Shown: positions 8,374 to 16,149, counted from the stretch's first letter. The stretch: 64,000 nt of DNA from Bradyrhizobium sp. CB1015 (GCF_025200925.1 NZ_CP104174.1:3596001-3660000), one strand, 5' to 3'. Translations and numbers: made by a program. The notes: generated from the letters alone by a model not told the origin.

Positions 8374-10779
8374 GTGGCACGAGGCTCACGAAAGAACCGC
8401 AAGAAGGATAAGCTCCGCAAGGCGCCAGCGCCTGAACCGGTGCCGTCCGCGCCACCGCCGCTGCAAGTCCCTCACGGCGCCGGCAGCCGCTGGATCGTCG
8501 GCGCGAGCGCAGTCGTCGCCGTGACCGCCGTCGGACTGCTGTGGTTCGAACCATCGACGGGTCCCGTCCAGACGTCAGCGCCTGCCGAATTGGCCTTCGT
8601 CGGGAGCGAGTCCTGTGCCGGCTGCCATCCGGCAGAGACGAAGCTCTGGCAGATGTCGCAACACCGCCACGCCATGGATCATGCGACCGCGCAATCCGTG
8701 CGGGGCGATTTCAACGACGCCACTTTCGACTATGCCGGCACCCGCTCGCGCTTCTTCCGCAAGGACGACAAGTTCCTGGTCGAGACCGACGGGCCCGACG
8801 GCAAGCTCGCGACCTTCGAGGTGAAATACACCTTCGGGCTCGACCCGCTGCAGCAATATCTGATCCAATTCCCGGATGGCCGCGTCCAGGCTCTGTCCAT
8901 CGCCTGGGACACGCGGCCGAAAGAGCAGGGCGGTCAGCGCTGGTTTCATCTCTATCCGGACAGCGCCATCACCAGCAGCGATTCCCTGCACTGGACCAAG
9001 CTGAACCAGAACTGGAATTTCATGTGTGCGGAGTGCCATTCCACTGATGTGTACAAGGGCTATGACCCCGGGAAGGATCGCTTCGTCACCAGATTTGCCG
9101 AGATCGGCGTCGGCTGCGAGGCGTGCCACGGCGCCGGCTCGCGGCATATCGCATGGGGGCGCAGAAAGCCGGCATCGCGCGGTCCCGATGGCGGATTGCT
9201 GGTCCGTTTCGACGAACGCTCGGGCATCACCTGGTCGGCTTCCGCCGACCGTTTGGCTCCGGTCCGCAGCGCACCGGCGCCCGCCTTGCGCAAGGAAGTC
9301 GAGACCTGCGGGCGCTGCCACGCGCGCCGCGGGCAGCTTTCGGAAGACTGGATACCGGGCCGATCGCTCTCCGACACACATCGCGTATCGCTGCTCGACC
9401 GCCAGCGCTTCCATGCCGACGGCCAGATGCGCGACGACGAGGAGACCTACAATTACGCGCCGTTCAAGCAGAGCAGGATGTTCGCCAAGGGCGTGACCTG
9501 CAGCGACTGCCACGACCCGCACAGCGCAACGTTGAAGGCGCCCGGAGACGGCGTTTGTTCGCAGTGCCATGCGTCCGCCAAATATGAATCCGTGGCGCAC
9601 CGACATCATGCCGATGTCTCGCCGCAACCAAGCTGCGCATCCTGCCACATGCCGGAACGCCGTTACATGATCGTCGACCGCCGCCACGATCATGGCTTCC
9701 GCGTTCCGCGTCCCGATCTCTCGGTGCAGACGGGCGCACCGAATGCGTGCAACGACTGCCATCGCGACAAGCCGGCGGTCTGGGCAGCGCAGCAGATCGA
9801 GGGCTGGTTCGGGCCGGAGCGGCGCGGCCACCAGACCTATGCGCGGGCGTTTCATGCAGCCTGGAGCGAGGCTGCCGACGCGCAGGCGCAGCTCGCCGCG
9901 ATCGCTGAATCGGCCGACGTTCCCGGGATCGTCCGCGCCAGCGCGCTGGCGGAGCTTCCGGCACCGACCCTCGATATGATCCGGCATGGGATTTCCGATT
10001 CCGATCCGCTCGTGAGGCTCGGCGCGCTGGATCGGCTCGAAGGAGCACCCGCCGATCAGCTCTGGCCGCTCGCCTCGCCGCAGCTGAGCGATCCCGTGCG
10101 TGGTGTGCGCATTCGCGCCGCCGAGCTTCTGGCCGCCGTGCCTTCTGCGCGCCGGCCAGCGGCCGATCGCGACAGGTTCACACGAGCGGCTGCCGAATTC
10201 GTTGCTGCGCAGAAGCTGAATGCGGATCGGCCGGATTCGCGAACGGCGCTCGGCAACTTCTTCCTGCGCGAGGCCAATCCCGGCGCAGCGGAGGCCGAAT
10301 ACCGCGCCGCCCTCAGGCTCGACCCCTCGTTTTCGGCGGGCGCGGTCAACCTGTCCGACTTGTACCGGCAGCTCGGACGCGACAGCGACGGGGAGAAAGT
10401 GCTGCGTGAAGCGCTCGCCGCGTCGGCGCAGGACGCATCTCTCCACCACGCGCTTGGTCTGACGCTCGTGCGCCTGAAGCGCAGCGAGGAGGCGCTCGAC
10501 GAGCTGCGTCGGGCTGCCTCTCTTGACCCGGGCCAAATGCGGTACGCCTACGTCTATGCTGTCGGACTGAACGGAATGGGCCGGCGCGACGATGCATTGT
10601 CTGTGCTGAACCAGAGCCTGCGGGGACATCCGAACGATCCGGAGCTGCTCTCGGCCGCTTTGAACATCAGCAGGGAGACGGGAGACCGCGCGGCCGCGCT
10701 GGGTTATGCCGAGCGACTTGCGCTCCTCCGACCCGACGATCCACGGTTGGCGAACCTCATCCGGGAGCTCAAGCGATAG
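8374..10779 (+). CDS. Octaheme c-type cytochrome fused to tetratricopeptide repeats
   Basis: An 801-residue protein starting with GTG. A basic cytoplasmic head is followed by one transmembrane helix (WIVGASAVVAVTAVGLLWF, about residues 35-53), so the rest should be periplasmic. Eight CXXCH heme motifs begin at residues 81 (CAGCH), 218 (CAECH), 248 (CEACH), 312 (CGRCH), 376 (CSDCH), 395 (CSQCH), 421 (CASCH) and 459 (CNDCH), the arrangement of cytochrome c554-like multiheme proteins. Residues of about 510-590 look HEAT-like (IVRASALAELPAPTLDMI). From about 610 come TPR units (ALGNFFLREANPGAAEAEYR, LHHALGLTLVRLKRSEEALD). It should move electrons and dock a partner. Its redox substrate is unknown. 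Last gene of the FixK-type sulfatase operon. Confidence 0.9.
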   Translation: MARGSRKNRKKDKLRKAPAPEPVPSAPPPLQVPHGAGSRWIVGASAVVAVTAVGLLWFEPSTGPVQTSAPAELAFVGSESCAGCHPAETKLWQMSQHRHAMDHATAQSVRGDFNDATFDYAGTRSRFFRKDDKFLVETDGPDGKLATFEVKYTFGLDPLQQYLIQFPDGRVQALSIAWDTRPKEQGGQRWFHLYPDSAITSSDSLHWTKLNQNWNFMCAECHSTDVYKGYDPGKDRFVTRFAEIGVGCEACHGAGSRHIAWGRRKPASRGPDGGLLVRFDERSGITWSASADRLAPVRSAPAPALRKEVETCGRCHARRGQLSEDWIPGRSLSDTHRVSLLDRQRFHADGQMRDDEETYNYAPFKQSRMFAKGVTCSDCHDPHSATLKAPGDGVCSQCHASAKYESVAHRHHADVSPQPSCASCHMPERRYMIVDRRHDHGFRVPRPDLSVQTGAPNACNDCHRDKPAVWAAQQIEGWFGPERRGHQTYARAFHAAWSEAADAQAQLAAIAESADVPGIVRASALAELPAPTLDMIRHGISDSDPLVRLGALDRLEGAPADQLWPLASPQLSDPVRGVRIRAAELLAAVPSARRPAADRDRFTRAAAEFVAAQKLNADRPDSRTALGNFFLREANPGAAEAEYRAALRLDPSFSAGAVNLSDLYRQLGRDSDGEKVLREALAASAQDASLHHALGLTLVRLKRSEEALDELRRAASLDPGQMRYAYVYAVGLNGMGRRDDALSVLNQSLRGHPNDPELLSAALNISRETGDRAAALGYAERLALLRPDDPRLANLIRELKR

Positions 10780-10853
10780 CTGAACCAGGGAGAGAGCGGC
10801 TCGCGCTGGCGGGGTTTCGCCGAAGCCAGGGCGGCGATGGGCTCACTTCGATC

Positions 10854-11543
10854 TCAAATCGCCGCCACGTCCTGGGGTGTCATCGTGAACGCCAGCCGGT
10901 AGCGGCCGACCGTCAGATGATTCTGAGCACCCGCCGCATGAAGCACCGATGGCGCCAACTGTGCGATCGCGGCAGACTCGACCACATCAGCATCGTAACC
11001 TGATAGCAGCACGATCCAGTCAGCGGCGCTGTCCTTGCCGCGGATCTGCTGTTCGGTGGTGGGCGCACTCGTCCGGGGTGTGTCGGTGAGGAGGAGGTGG
11101 GCGCCGGTCACCCCCGGCTTCGGAGCCAACGCGCCGAGCGTTTCCGAAAGGCGCGCCTGCAGCGTCGCCTCCCGTCCGGCGTGCGGCGACAGCCTGATGG
11201 TGGCGAGCGAAGTCGCCACACCCCCGCCAAAGCTGGCGACGATCCGGCACTGGCTGCGGACCATGCCGAGATGATGCGGCATCATCTTCGTCGACCATGG
11301 CGTCGGCGCATTGAGCCGATCGAGATAGCCGTTCGATGTGAGGACGTCGTAATGCTCGAGCTCATAGAGCACGAAAAAGCCTTCGGCGTCGGTCGTGCTG
11401 GTCCACCGTGATCCGCGCCGAAAGCCGGGAATGCTCATCCGCTCGGGAAAGTGCTCATGCGAATGCCAGTCTCCGAACTCGGTGCGCTGCTCGGGGCGAA
11501 CGCTCCACCACATCGCGACGGCGGCCTTGCCGAGCAGTGACAT
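10854..11543 (-). CDS. EthD/DUF4286-like dimeric alpha-beta barrel protein
   Basis: A 229-residue protein. The start at 11543 follows GAGGGAG and replaces a longer in-frame start. The N-terminal half reads AVAMWWSVRPEQRTEFGDWH, then SHEHFPERMSIPGFRRGSRW, the signature of ferredoxin-like dimeric alpha-beta barrel proteins (EthD or DUF4286 type). The C-terminal half (LLTDTPRTSAPTTEQQIRG, DWIVLLSGYD) looks like a diverged second copy of the fold. Such proteins bind or transform small organic molecules. No substrate can be assigned. It stands alone, convergent with the octaheme gene and divergent from the hydrolase at 11657. Confidence 0.7.
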   Translation of the reverse strand: MSLLGKAAVAMWWSVRPEQRTEFGDWHSHEHFPERMSIPGFRRGSRWTSTTDAEGFFVLYELEHYDVLTSNGYLDRLNAPTPWSTKMMPHHLGMVRSQCRIVASFGGGVATSLATIRLSPHAGREATLQARLSETLGALAPKPGVTGAHLLLTDTPRTSAPTTEQQIRGKDSAADWIVLLSGYDADVVESAAIAQLAPSVLHAAGAQNHLTVGRYRLAFTMTPQDVAAI

Positions 11544-11656
11544 GCTGATCTCCCTCTCGTTGTCCGCAGATTGCTTCAGGATGCGTTCCTGATCAATCAG
11601 CCACAATTCCGCTATCGTTTCCCGTTCTGCTCCGGCCCCGAAATCGGGGAGCTACG

Positions 11657-12631
11657 TTGCGCAGCACGATTTGGGCCTTTGCCGCCATCCTCTGCTGTCT
11701 CGCATCGCCTGTGCAGGCTGCAGGCATTCAGCTTCTCCAGTCCGATCCGGCGCTGTCGGGTGCAATCTGGTATCCGTGCGCGAGTGAGCCGACGCATGTG
11801 GCGCTCGGCAGTTTGTCGGTCGGTGCCGATTTCGACTTGAGGGGCGCGAAGGATTGTCCTGTCACGGGCGCGAAGCTGCCGCTCGTCATCTACTCGCACG
11901 GCCGGGGCGGATTTTTCGGGCAGCAGCATGACACGGCGGAGGCGCTGGCCGATGCCGGCTTCATCGTCGCCGCCATCAATCATCCCGGCGATACGTTCAG
12001 CGACTCCTCAAGGCGCGATACCCTGTCGGTTTGGGGATCGCGCCCGGCGGACATTGTGCGCCTGCTCGATTTTCTGTTGAACGACTGGAAGGACCGGGCG
12101 GCGATCGATCCCGCCAGGGTAGGCTTCGTCGGCTTCTCGCTGGGAGGGGCGACTGGTCTCGTGCTGATGGGCACCACGCCGGATTTCGCCAGGGTCGCCA
12201 GCCTCTGCAAGGAGACGACCGGCGTGTGCGCGCAGCTTCACAACGGCGAGACGCCCCCTGAGCCGATACGGGATTCGCGTATTCGCGCAGCCGTCATCGT
12301 TGATCCTGCACCGGCCACCCTGACGCGGGAGAACCTCGCTCTCGTCAAAGTGCCTTTCCAGTTCTGGCGCTCGCAGTTCGGTGGGCCCGGCGTCGGCGAC
12401 GGCACGGGCAACGCGCGCGTCGCTGAAAGCTTGCCGGGTAAGCCTGAGACCCACGTCGTGCCGGCGGGTCACTATGCGTTCCTCGCGCCGTGCCCGGCCG
12501 ATCTCGCGGCAGCCGTCCCGCGCATCTGCACCGATGTGCCGGCAGGTTTCGATCGGGCCGGATTTCACCGCGACTTCAATGCGGCGGTGGTGCAGTTCTT
12601 TCGCGGGCAGCTCGTCGGCGGAGATCGCTGA
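11657..12631 (+). CDS. Secreted alpha/beta hydrolase (dienelactone hydrolase / PAF-acetylhydrolase-like)
   Basis: A 324-residue protein that appears to start with TTG at 11657 and has a signal peptide (IWAFAAILCCLASPVQAAG). The fold is shown by LPLVIYSHGRGGFFGQQHD (oxyanion-hole region), the nucleophile elbow GFSLGG with Ser161, and a late HYAFLAPC histidine region. Predicted activity is hydrolysis of an ester or lactone in the periplasm, with substrate unknown. No clear ribosome site precedes the TTG; the next in-frame candidates would remove the signal peptide, so the TTG is preferred. It stands alone as a transcription unit. Confidence 0.8.
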   Translation: MRSTIWAFAAILCCLASPVQAAGIQLLQSDPALSGAIWYPCASEPTHVALGSLSVGADFDLRGAKDCPVTGAKLPLVIYSHGRGGFFGQQHDTAEALADAGFIVAAINHPGDTFSDSSRRDTLSVWGSRPADIVRLLDFLLNDWKDRAAIDPARVGFVGFSLGGATGLVLMGTTPDFARVASLCKETTGVCAQLHNGETPPEPIRDSRIRAAVIVDPAPATLTRENLALVKVPFQFWRSQFGGPGVGDGTGNARVAESLPGKPETHVVPAGHYAFLAPCPADLAAAVPRICTDVPAGFDRAGFHRDFNAAVVQFFRGQLVGGDR

Positions 12632-12644
12632 ACACGCGGTTGCG

Positions 12645-12848
12645 TCATGTCGGAGCCCGCAGGCCAGGAGAGTTCAGCCATGCCTCGATCTCGATGGCGG
12701 TCTCGTCCTGCCGTACCCTTCGTAGCAGCCTCTCGCGATGCTGACCGGGAGGAAGCAAGCGGGCTTCGTCTCGCGAACGCCTGGCGTCGTCTGTCAGACG
12801 TTGCTTGAGAGTTTCGGTCCGCTTGATGTCGTTTTGAAGCCGTCCCAT
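12645..12848 (-). CDS. Small charged hypothetical protein
   Basis: A 67-residue protein, mostly one long charged helix (NDIKRTETLKQRLTDDARRS, then RDEARLLPPGQHRERLLRRV) that could form a coiled coil. GGAG lies 8 bases before the ATG at 12848. Short proteins of this kind are common in Bradyrhizobium genomes, and the codon choice looks coding. No function can be given. It converges with the hydrolase gene, with 13 bp between the stops. Confidence 0.55.
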   Translation of the reverse strand: MGRLQNDIKRTETLKQRLTDDARRSRDEARLLPPGQHRERLLRRVRQDETAIEIEAWLNSPGLRAPT

Positions 12849-13389
12849 GGCGCTGCTCCATGCTGGAGAAGGCGGGAGCGCAATGCGTTCTCATCACCGA
12901 TAGATGCCACGAGCCGGGCGGTGATGACGAACTCTACCACAGTTCGCGAGAGGATTGATCGTATAAATTGTCATTTGCCTGGAACTTCGGAGGCGATCGC
13001 CGCCGTTGCACCGGTCGCTTGCGCGGGACGTCTCGCGCGGTCCACGACCGGCAGGTGACGTCGATCCGACAGGGGCGCGAGTGCATGTGTCGATGTGAGG
13101 CGCGCGGGGCGGAAGTCAAATCGAGTTTTGTGACGATTTCGTCCGGCACTTGCGCCAGATATCAGGAGTCGAATCCTCAAATGCGAGAACGTTCCGCCGA
13201 AGGCGGCGCGCAATTAAATATGGTTCAAGCCTTGTAAGTGCTCGCGATGAGGTATACCTTCACTCTATTCGTTCAGCCGCTGTGCTTGTTGAATGCGCCT
13301 GCGGGCTCCTTTTCCAGAGACATCGACGAATTGAATCGATCTGCGTGATCGTCACGCGGAATGCGCGCCTATGCGCTTTGGAGAAGAGA
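12849..13389 (+). other. Intergenic region with the long leader of the cold-shock gene
   Basis: A 541-bp stretch before the cold-shock gene with no convincing protein. It is AT-richer around 12930-12980 and 13200-13270. A weak promoter candidate is TTGTAA (13232-13237) and TATACC (13253-13258) with a 15-base spacer. If used, it gives a leader of roughly 125 bases. Cold-shock mRNAs often carry long structured leaders that act as temperature sensors, so this may be regulatory; the structure was not computed. Confidence 0.4.
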
Positions 13390-13599
13390 ATGACGACAGG
13401 TACTGTGAAGTGGTTCAACGGCCAGAAGGGCTTTGGATTCATTCAACCCGACGACGGCGGCAATGACGTGTTCGTTCACGTCAGCGCGGTCGAGCGGGCT
13501 GGTCTTGCGGGCCTCGCCGAGGGCCAGAAGGTCAACTTCGAGACCAAGACCGACAAGATGCGGGGCAAGGTCAGCGCGGAGAATCTCTCGCTGGCTTGA
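13390..13599 (+). CDS. cspA: Cold-shock protein, CspA family
   Basis: A 69-residue single-domain OB-fold nucleic-acid-binding protein. Both RNA-binding motifs are seen: KGFGFI (RNP1) and VFVHVSAV (RNP2), after the usual [10 protein letters not shown] opening. It should melt RNA secondary structure in the cytoplasm during cold shock or growth. GAGAAGAGA just before the ATG supplies the ribosome site; an in-frame extension upstream is not family-like. Two stacked hairpin terminators follow the stop, and a long leader precedes it. The paralogue number cannot be judged here, so the symbol denotes the family only. Confidence 0.95.
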   Translation: MTTGTVKWFNGQKGFGFIQPDDGGNDVFVHVSAVERAGLAGLAEGQKVNFETKTDKMRGKVSAENLSLA

Positions 13600-13609
13600 G
13601 CTCTGTACG

Positions 13610-13636
13610 GCCGTTTCACGGATGTACTGAAACGGC
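13610..13636 (+). terminator. First hairpin after the cold-shock gene
   Basis: A 9-bp perfect stem (GCCGTTTCA / TGAAACGGC) with a 9-base loop begins 10 bp after the stop. It lacks a strong T-run and is followed at once by a second, stronger hairpin. Confidence 0.6.
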
Positions 13637-13643
13637 TATGCGA

Positions 13644-13671
13644 CCCGCTCGATCGTAAGGGATTGAGCGGG
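13644..13671 (+). terminator. Rho-independent-type terminator of the cold-shock gene
   Basis: An 11-bp stem (CCCGCTCGATC / GATTGAGCGGG, one G-T pair) with the 6-base loop GTAAGG, followed by TTCTCTC. It is the second of two tandem hairpins. Confidence 0.7.
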
Positions 13672-13712
13672 TTCTCTCCGTTGCCGAGCAGGCGAAAAAC
13701 GAGCGCGACGAG

Positions 13713-13967
13713 ATGAGCGCCAGGAAATCGGCCGAACCGTCCCCCGAATCCATCGCGCGATCCGAGCGTAAACGCTTGGCCGCTGAAGAGGGCGCGCGGG
13801 CGATCGCCGATGTCGAAAGGCGCGCTGTCGATATCCGCAGCAACATGGCGCGGCTGCGCGAGCTGCGTGAGGCCAAGGAAGCAGCCGAGCAAGCAGCCGA
13901 TGCCAGCCTTCGCGCTTCGTCTCCGGCGCCTGCACCGAAGAAGCGCACGAGGAAATTGCTGAGATAG
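13713..13967 (+). CDS. Small coiled-coil hypothetical protein
   Basis: An 84-residue protein with a charged coiled-coil core (ADVERRAVDIRSNMARLREL, then REAKEAAEQAADAS) and a basic, proline-rich tail (APAPKKRTRKLLR). Similar short proteins are frequent in Bradyrhizobium. No clear ribosome site was found, though GAGCGCGACGAG precedes the ATG. An overlapping antisense frame (13476-14048) has arginine- and glycine-rich composition typical of a shadow and was not chosen. No function is known. Confidence 0.55.
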   Translation: MSARKSAEPSPESIARSERKRLAAEEGARAIADVERRAVDIRSNMARLRELREAKEAAEQAADASLRASSPAPAPKKRTRKLLR

Positions 13968-14044
13968 CCGAATTCGACGAGGCAGACGACGATCTGAAAA
14001 GGGCCGTTCACATGCGAAAGAATGCGGGTCGTGCCTAGAGCATT

Positions 14045-14656
14045 TCACATTTTGATTGAAGCGTAACCGGCGTTAGCGAAGTAGTTGGCACATTCACGAG
14101 GCTGGATGTCCTGGACGAGGTGACCGATGTGGCGCCAAGTGTCCTCGATGGTGCGCTTTTGAGCTTGCCGCATCCAATGTTTGATCTTGGAGAAGGCCTG
14201 TTCGATCGGATTGAGGTCGGGCGAGTATGGCGGCAGGTACCAGAGCCTGGCGCCAGCCGCCTTGATCATCTGCCTGACGGCTCTCGACTTGTGGCTTCCG
14301 AGATTGTCGAGAATGACGATATCGCCCTCGCGCAGGGTCGGAAGGAGGAGGTGCTTCACGTAAGCGCGGAAGCATTGGCCGTTGATCGGCCCATCGAAGA
14401 CGCAGGGGGCGGTGAGCTGGTCGTGGCGGAGTGCGCCGAGGAATGTGAGGGTACGCCAGTGCCCGTGCGGGGCGAAGCCGCGCAGGCGTGCCCCTTTGGG
14501 GCCCCAGCCCCGCAAGGGGGCCATGTTGGTCTTGATCCAGGTCTCATCGATGAAGACGAGCCGGCCCGGATCAAGTCCGGTCTGCCAGGACCGCCAACGC
14601 TGGCGCCTACGAGAGACGTCGGCGCGAGCCTGTTCGAGCGCGAACAGTGTTTTTTT
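14045..14656 (-). CDS. IS630-family transposase, downstream frame (DDE catalytic domain)
   Basis: The second transposase frame carries the DDE_3 catalytic domain: RLVFIDETWIKTN holds the first Asp, VILDNLGSHKS the second, and YSPDLNPIEQAFSKIK the glutamate. It has no good start of its own. It is expected to be made as a fusion after frameshifting at the A8 run at the complement of 14649-14656. The frame stays open upstream to 14719, but that part overlaps the first frame and is probably not used. Confidence 0.85.
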   Translation of the reverse strand, partial: KKTLFALEQARADVSRRRQRWRSWQTGLDPGRLVFIDETWIKTNMAPLRGWGPKGARLRGFAPHGHWRTLTFLGALRHDQLTAPCVFDGPINGQCFRAYVKHLLLPTLREGDIVILDNLGSHKSRAVRQMIKAAGARLWYLPPYSPDLNPIEQAFSKIKHWMRQAQKRTIEDTWRHIGHLVQDIQPRECANYFANAGYASIKM

Positions 14657-14993
14657 TGAACCGCAGCCCTTCCCGACGCAGGAACAGCCAGACTGCATTG
14701 TGTGAGACCTTAACCCCACGGGCAGCCAGCTCCGCCTTCAGACCATGCAGCGTCAGGTGCGGCGTCTGAGTGATCCGCTCGACGATGAAGGCGCGGTGCG
14801 GATCAAGCACAGGCTTGCGGTGACCACCCATCTTGCCAGGCGCTACCGAGCCGGTCGTTCGATAACGCTGCGACCACTTCACAACCGACGAGACCGCAAC
14901 ACCAAACCGTGCCGCCACAGAACGGCAGCTCTCACCCTTGGCAACCGCGGATACCGCACGCTTACGTAAATCGTTGGAAATTGGTCGGACCAT
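14607..14993 (-). CDS. IS630-family transposase, upstream frame (DNA-binding domain)
   Basis: A 128-residue frame starting MVRPISNDLRKRAVSAVAKG with GGAGG 10 bases upstream. A helix-turn-helix is visible in CRSVAARFGVAVSSVVKWSQ, followed by GSVAPGKMGGHRKPVLDPHR and a second winged-helix-like part (TLHGLKAELAARGVKVSHNA). These bind the terminal repeats. The frame runs through the A8 run and ends soon after at 14607. To join the catalytic frame, the ribosome must shift +1, or the polymerase must slip by one A. Confidence 0.85.
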   Translation of the reverse strand: MVRPISNDLRKRAVSAVAKGESCRSVAARFGVAVSSVVKWSQRYRTTGSVAPGKMGGHRKPVLDPHRAFIVERITQTPHLTLHGLKAELAARGVKVSHNAVWLFLRREGLRFKKNTVRARTGSRRRLS

Positions 14994-15306
14994 GGGATGC
15001 TGGCCTCCAGCCCAGCCAGCATCTTGAATCATATTCGCCCCAGATCCGGAATCCCTTCCGATTCAATAAATTCGTGAACCGCTCTAGGATCAAACCCGAT
15101 GGCGGCGGTACAATCACCTTCTTTCTTGCGCTCGGCGCAGGGCGACAGCTGTGCCGTCTTGCGACGACCTTCGAGACGCAGAAGCAGGCCTTCAGCTATC
15201 TTCAGAAATATCGGACGGAGTTCGAGCGCATCGCGCGGGCGCGGCTGGCGTCCGGGGAGCTCGAGGACGGGGTCATCGTGCTCTCGATGCTGTGAAGCTT
15301 GCGATC

Positions 15307-15543
15307 TCAATCGTTCGACCGGGCGGTCCCGAACAGAAATGCCGCCCGAAAGATCGGGCCATTGTCGTCGCGAACCTCGATCGCCAGGCTGCAGCTGCTG
15401 GCCGACGGCACGAGGTCTTTGGCGGTGTCCGCAAGCGAAAGTGCAGCTTCGATCTCGGCAGCCCTCTGGTTCGCCAGGGTCAGTCCCTCTTCGTCCACAG
15501 AGAGTGCCTGGCCGTCCCTGATGTCGAAGTAATAATGCGACAC
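15307..15543 (-). CDS. DUF6894 family small protein
   Basis: A 78-residue protein with the pattern SHYYFDIRDGQALSVDEEGL, an AAEIEAALSLADTAKD helix, and a C-terminal strand pair (AIEVRDDNGPIFRAAFLF). This is the fold pattern of the DUF6894 proteins abundant in Bradyrhizobium and Methylobacterium, with no known function. It is followed 12 bp upstream-side by another small gene on the same strand (15555-15737), so they may be co-transcribed. Confidence 0.7.
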   Translation of the reverse strand: MSHYYFDIRDGQALSVDEEGLTLANQRAAEIEAALSLADTAKDLVPSASSCSLAIEVRDDNGPIFRAAFLFGTARSND

Positions 15544-15554
15544 CGGCAGTTCCC

Positions 15555-15737
15555 TTATCTGCGACGATTTCCCTGCTCGGCCTCTCGCGCCAGCCGTTCC
15601 GCTTTCAGGCGCTCGCGATTTTCGTGATGGGATTGTTGCGCCTTTGCATAGTCGGTCATCGGCTTCTTGGTCTCGACCGGCTTGAATGCCTTGTTGGCCT
15701 CCCGCAGGGCCCGGGACGCGGGATGATCTCTCGTCAT
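15555..15737 (-). CDS. Small charged hypothetical protein
   Basis: A 60-residue, strongly charged, helix-prone protein (PMTDYAKAQQSHHENRERLK, AERLAREAEQ). It resembles short hypothetical proteins widespread in Bradyrhizobium (from memory). It precedes the DUF6894 gene by 11 bp on the same strand. No motif for a function is seen. Confidence 0.55.
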   Translation of the reverse strand: MTRDHPASRALREANKAFKPVETKKPMTDYAKAQQSHHENRERLKAERLAREAEQGNRRR

Positions 15738-15949
15738 GTCGACCTCGATGTCGGCGAAGGGGCGTGATCTCGAAACGCGCCCGACCGGGCGTGTCCAGCT
15801 CGCGGGCCGGTAGCGTTTGACTTGTCGTCGGATGGCCGGCTGCGCTCCAAGCGTGCTCCGGTGCAGGAGATAACGAGGCGCAACCCAGTCGGTTCCAATT
15901 AAGGCAGCTTCAATTCGGCATCGATGCTTGGTAACTCGCCTGGCGACGA

Positions 15950-16063
15950 TGGCATAGTACCCCTGTTTTGCCCGACGGGTCAGAATTTTTTCGCCGAATC
16001 AGCAATGTCGTTGCGTGCCAATGGGATGGCTACTGTGCATGGGGTTGTTTTTCAGCTTTTGAG
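15950..16063. repeat. Probable copy of a Bradyrhizobium intergenic repeat
   Basis: Contains CCCTGTTTTGCCCGACGGGT followed about 70 bp later by CTACTGTGCATGGGGTTGTT and a T-run. I recognise this pair of phrases as recurring between genes in Bradyrhizobium genomes (memory, not a search). Only one copy is in this window. Confidence 0.4.
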
Positions 16064-16100
16064 TTCGGGCCTGCGAAGCACGGCGTTCCTGCAGCAAAAA

Positions 16101-16120
16101 GGCCGCCCCTTCGGGCGGCC
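16101..16120 (-). terminator. Terminator of the GntR-oxc-frc unit
   Basis: An 8-bp perfect stem (GGCCGCCC / GGGCGGCC) with loop CTTC, preceded on the plus strand by AAAAA. On the minus strand this is a GC-rich hairpin followed by TTTTT, 30 bp after the frc stop. Confidence 0.85.
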
Positions 16121-16149
16121 CTTTCATCTCATTCGAGGGTGGTGGTCGC

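Larger units (their letters stand above)
14038..15084 (-). mobile_element. IS630-family insertion sequence
   Basis: An element of about 1047 bp flanked by TA direct repeats (14036-14037 and 15085-15086), the target duplication of the IS630/Tc1-mariner group. Imperfect terminal inverted repeats of about 30 bp begin GAGCATTTCAC on the left and, read inward from the right, GAGCGGTTCAC. It encodes two overlapping transposase frames on the minus strand joined at an A8 run. Both frames look intact, so the copy may be active or recent. Confidence 0.85.
14022..15295 (+). pseudogene. Small conserved hypothetical gene split by the IS630 element
   Basis: Removing the IS and one copy of its TA target joins ATG CGG GTC GTG CCT at 14022 to AGG ATC AAA CCC at 15086, giving one open frame of 75 residues: MRVVPRIKPDGGGTITFFLA, then LGAGRQLCRLATTFETQ, KQAFSYLQKYRTEFERIARA, RLASGELEDGVIVLSML. 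This matches a short conserved protein type I recognise from Bradyrhizobium (from memory). Each fragment alone is broken: five codons on the left, and the rest without a start on the right. Function is unknown. Precise excision would restore it. Confidence 0.7.
15738..16149. other. Intergenic region with a repeated element and a terminator
   Basis: No protein of merit is seen in these 412 bp. The right part holds a repeat-like stretch (15950-16063) and the terminator at 16101-16120. The left part is AT-richer than the flanking genes and otherwise unremarkable. Confidence 0.5.

Noticed and set aside
8575..10629. Long antisense open frame (684 codons) opposite the octaheme cytochrome
   Set aside because: The sense strand carries eight heme motifs and TPR units. 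The antisense product has no domain signature.
13476..14048. Minus-strand frame across the cold-shock gene and the 84-residue protein
   Set aside because: It overlaps a certain gene (cspA), two terminators and the IS end, with arginine-rich composition.
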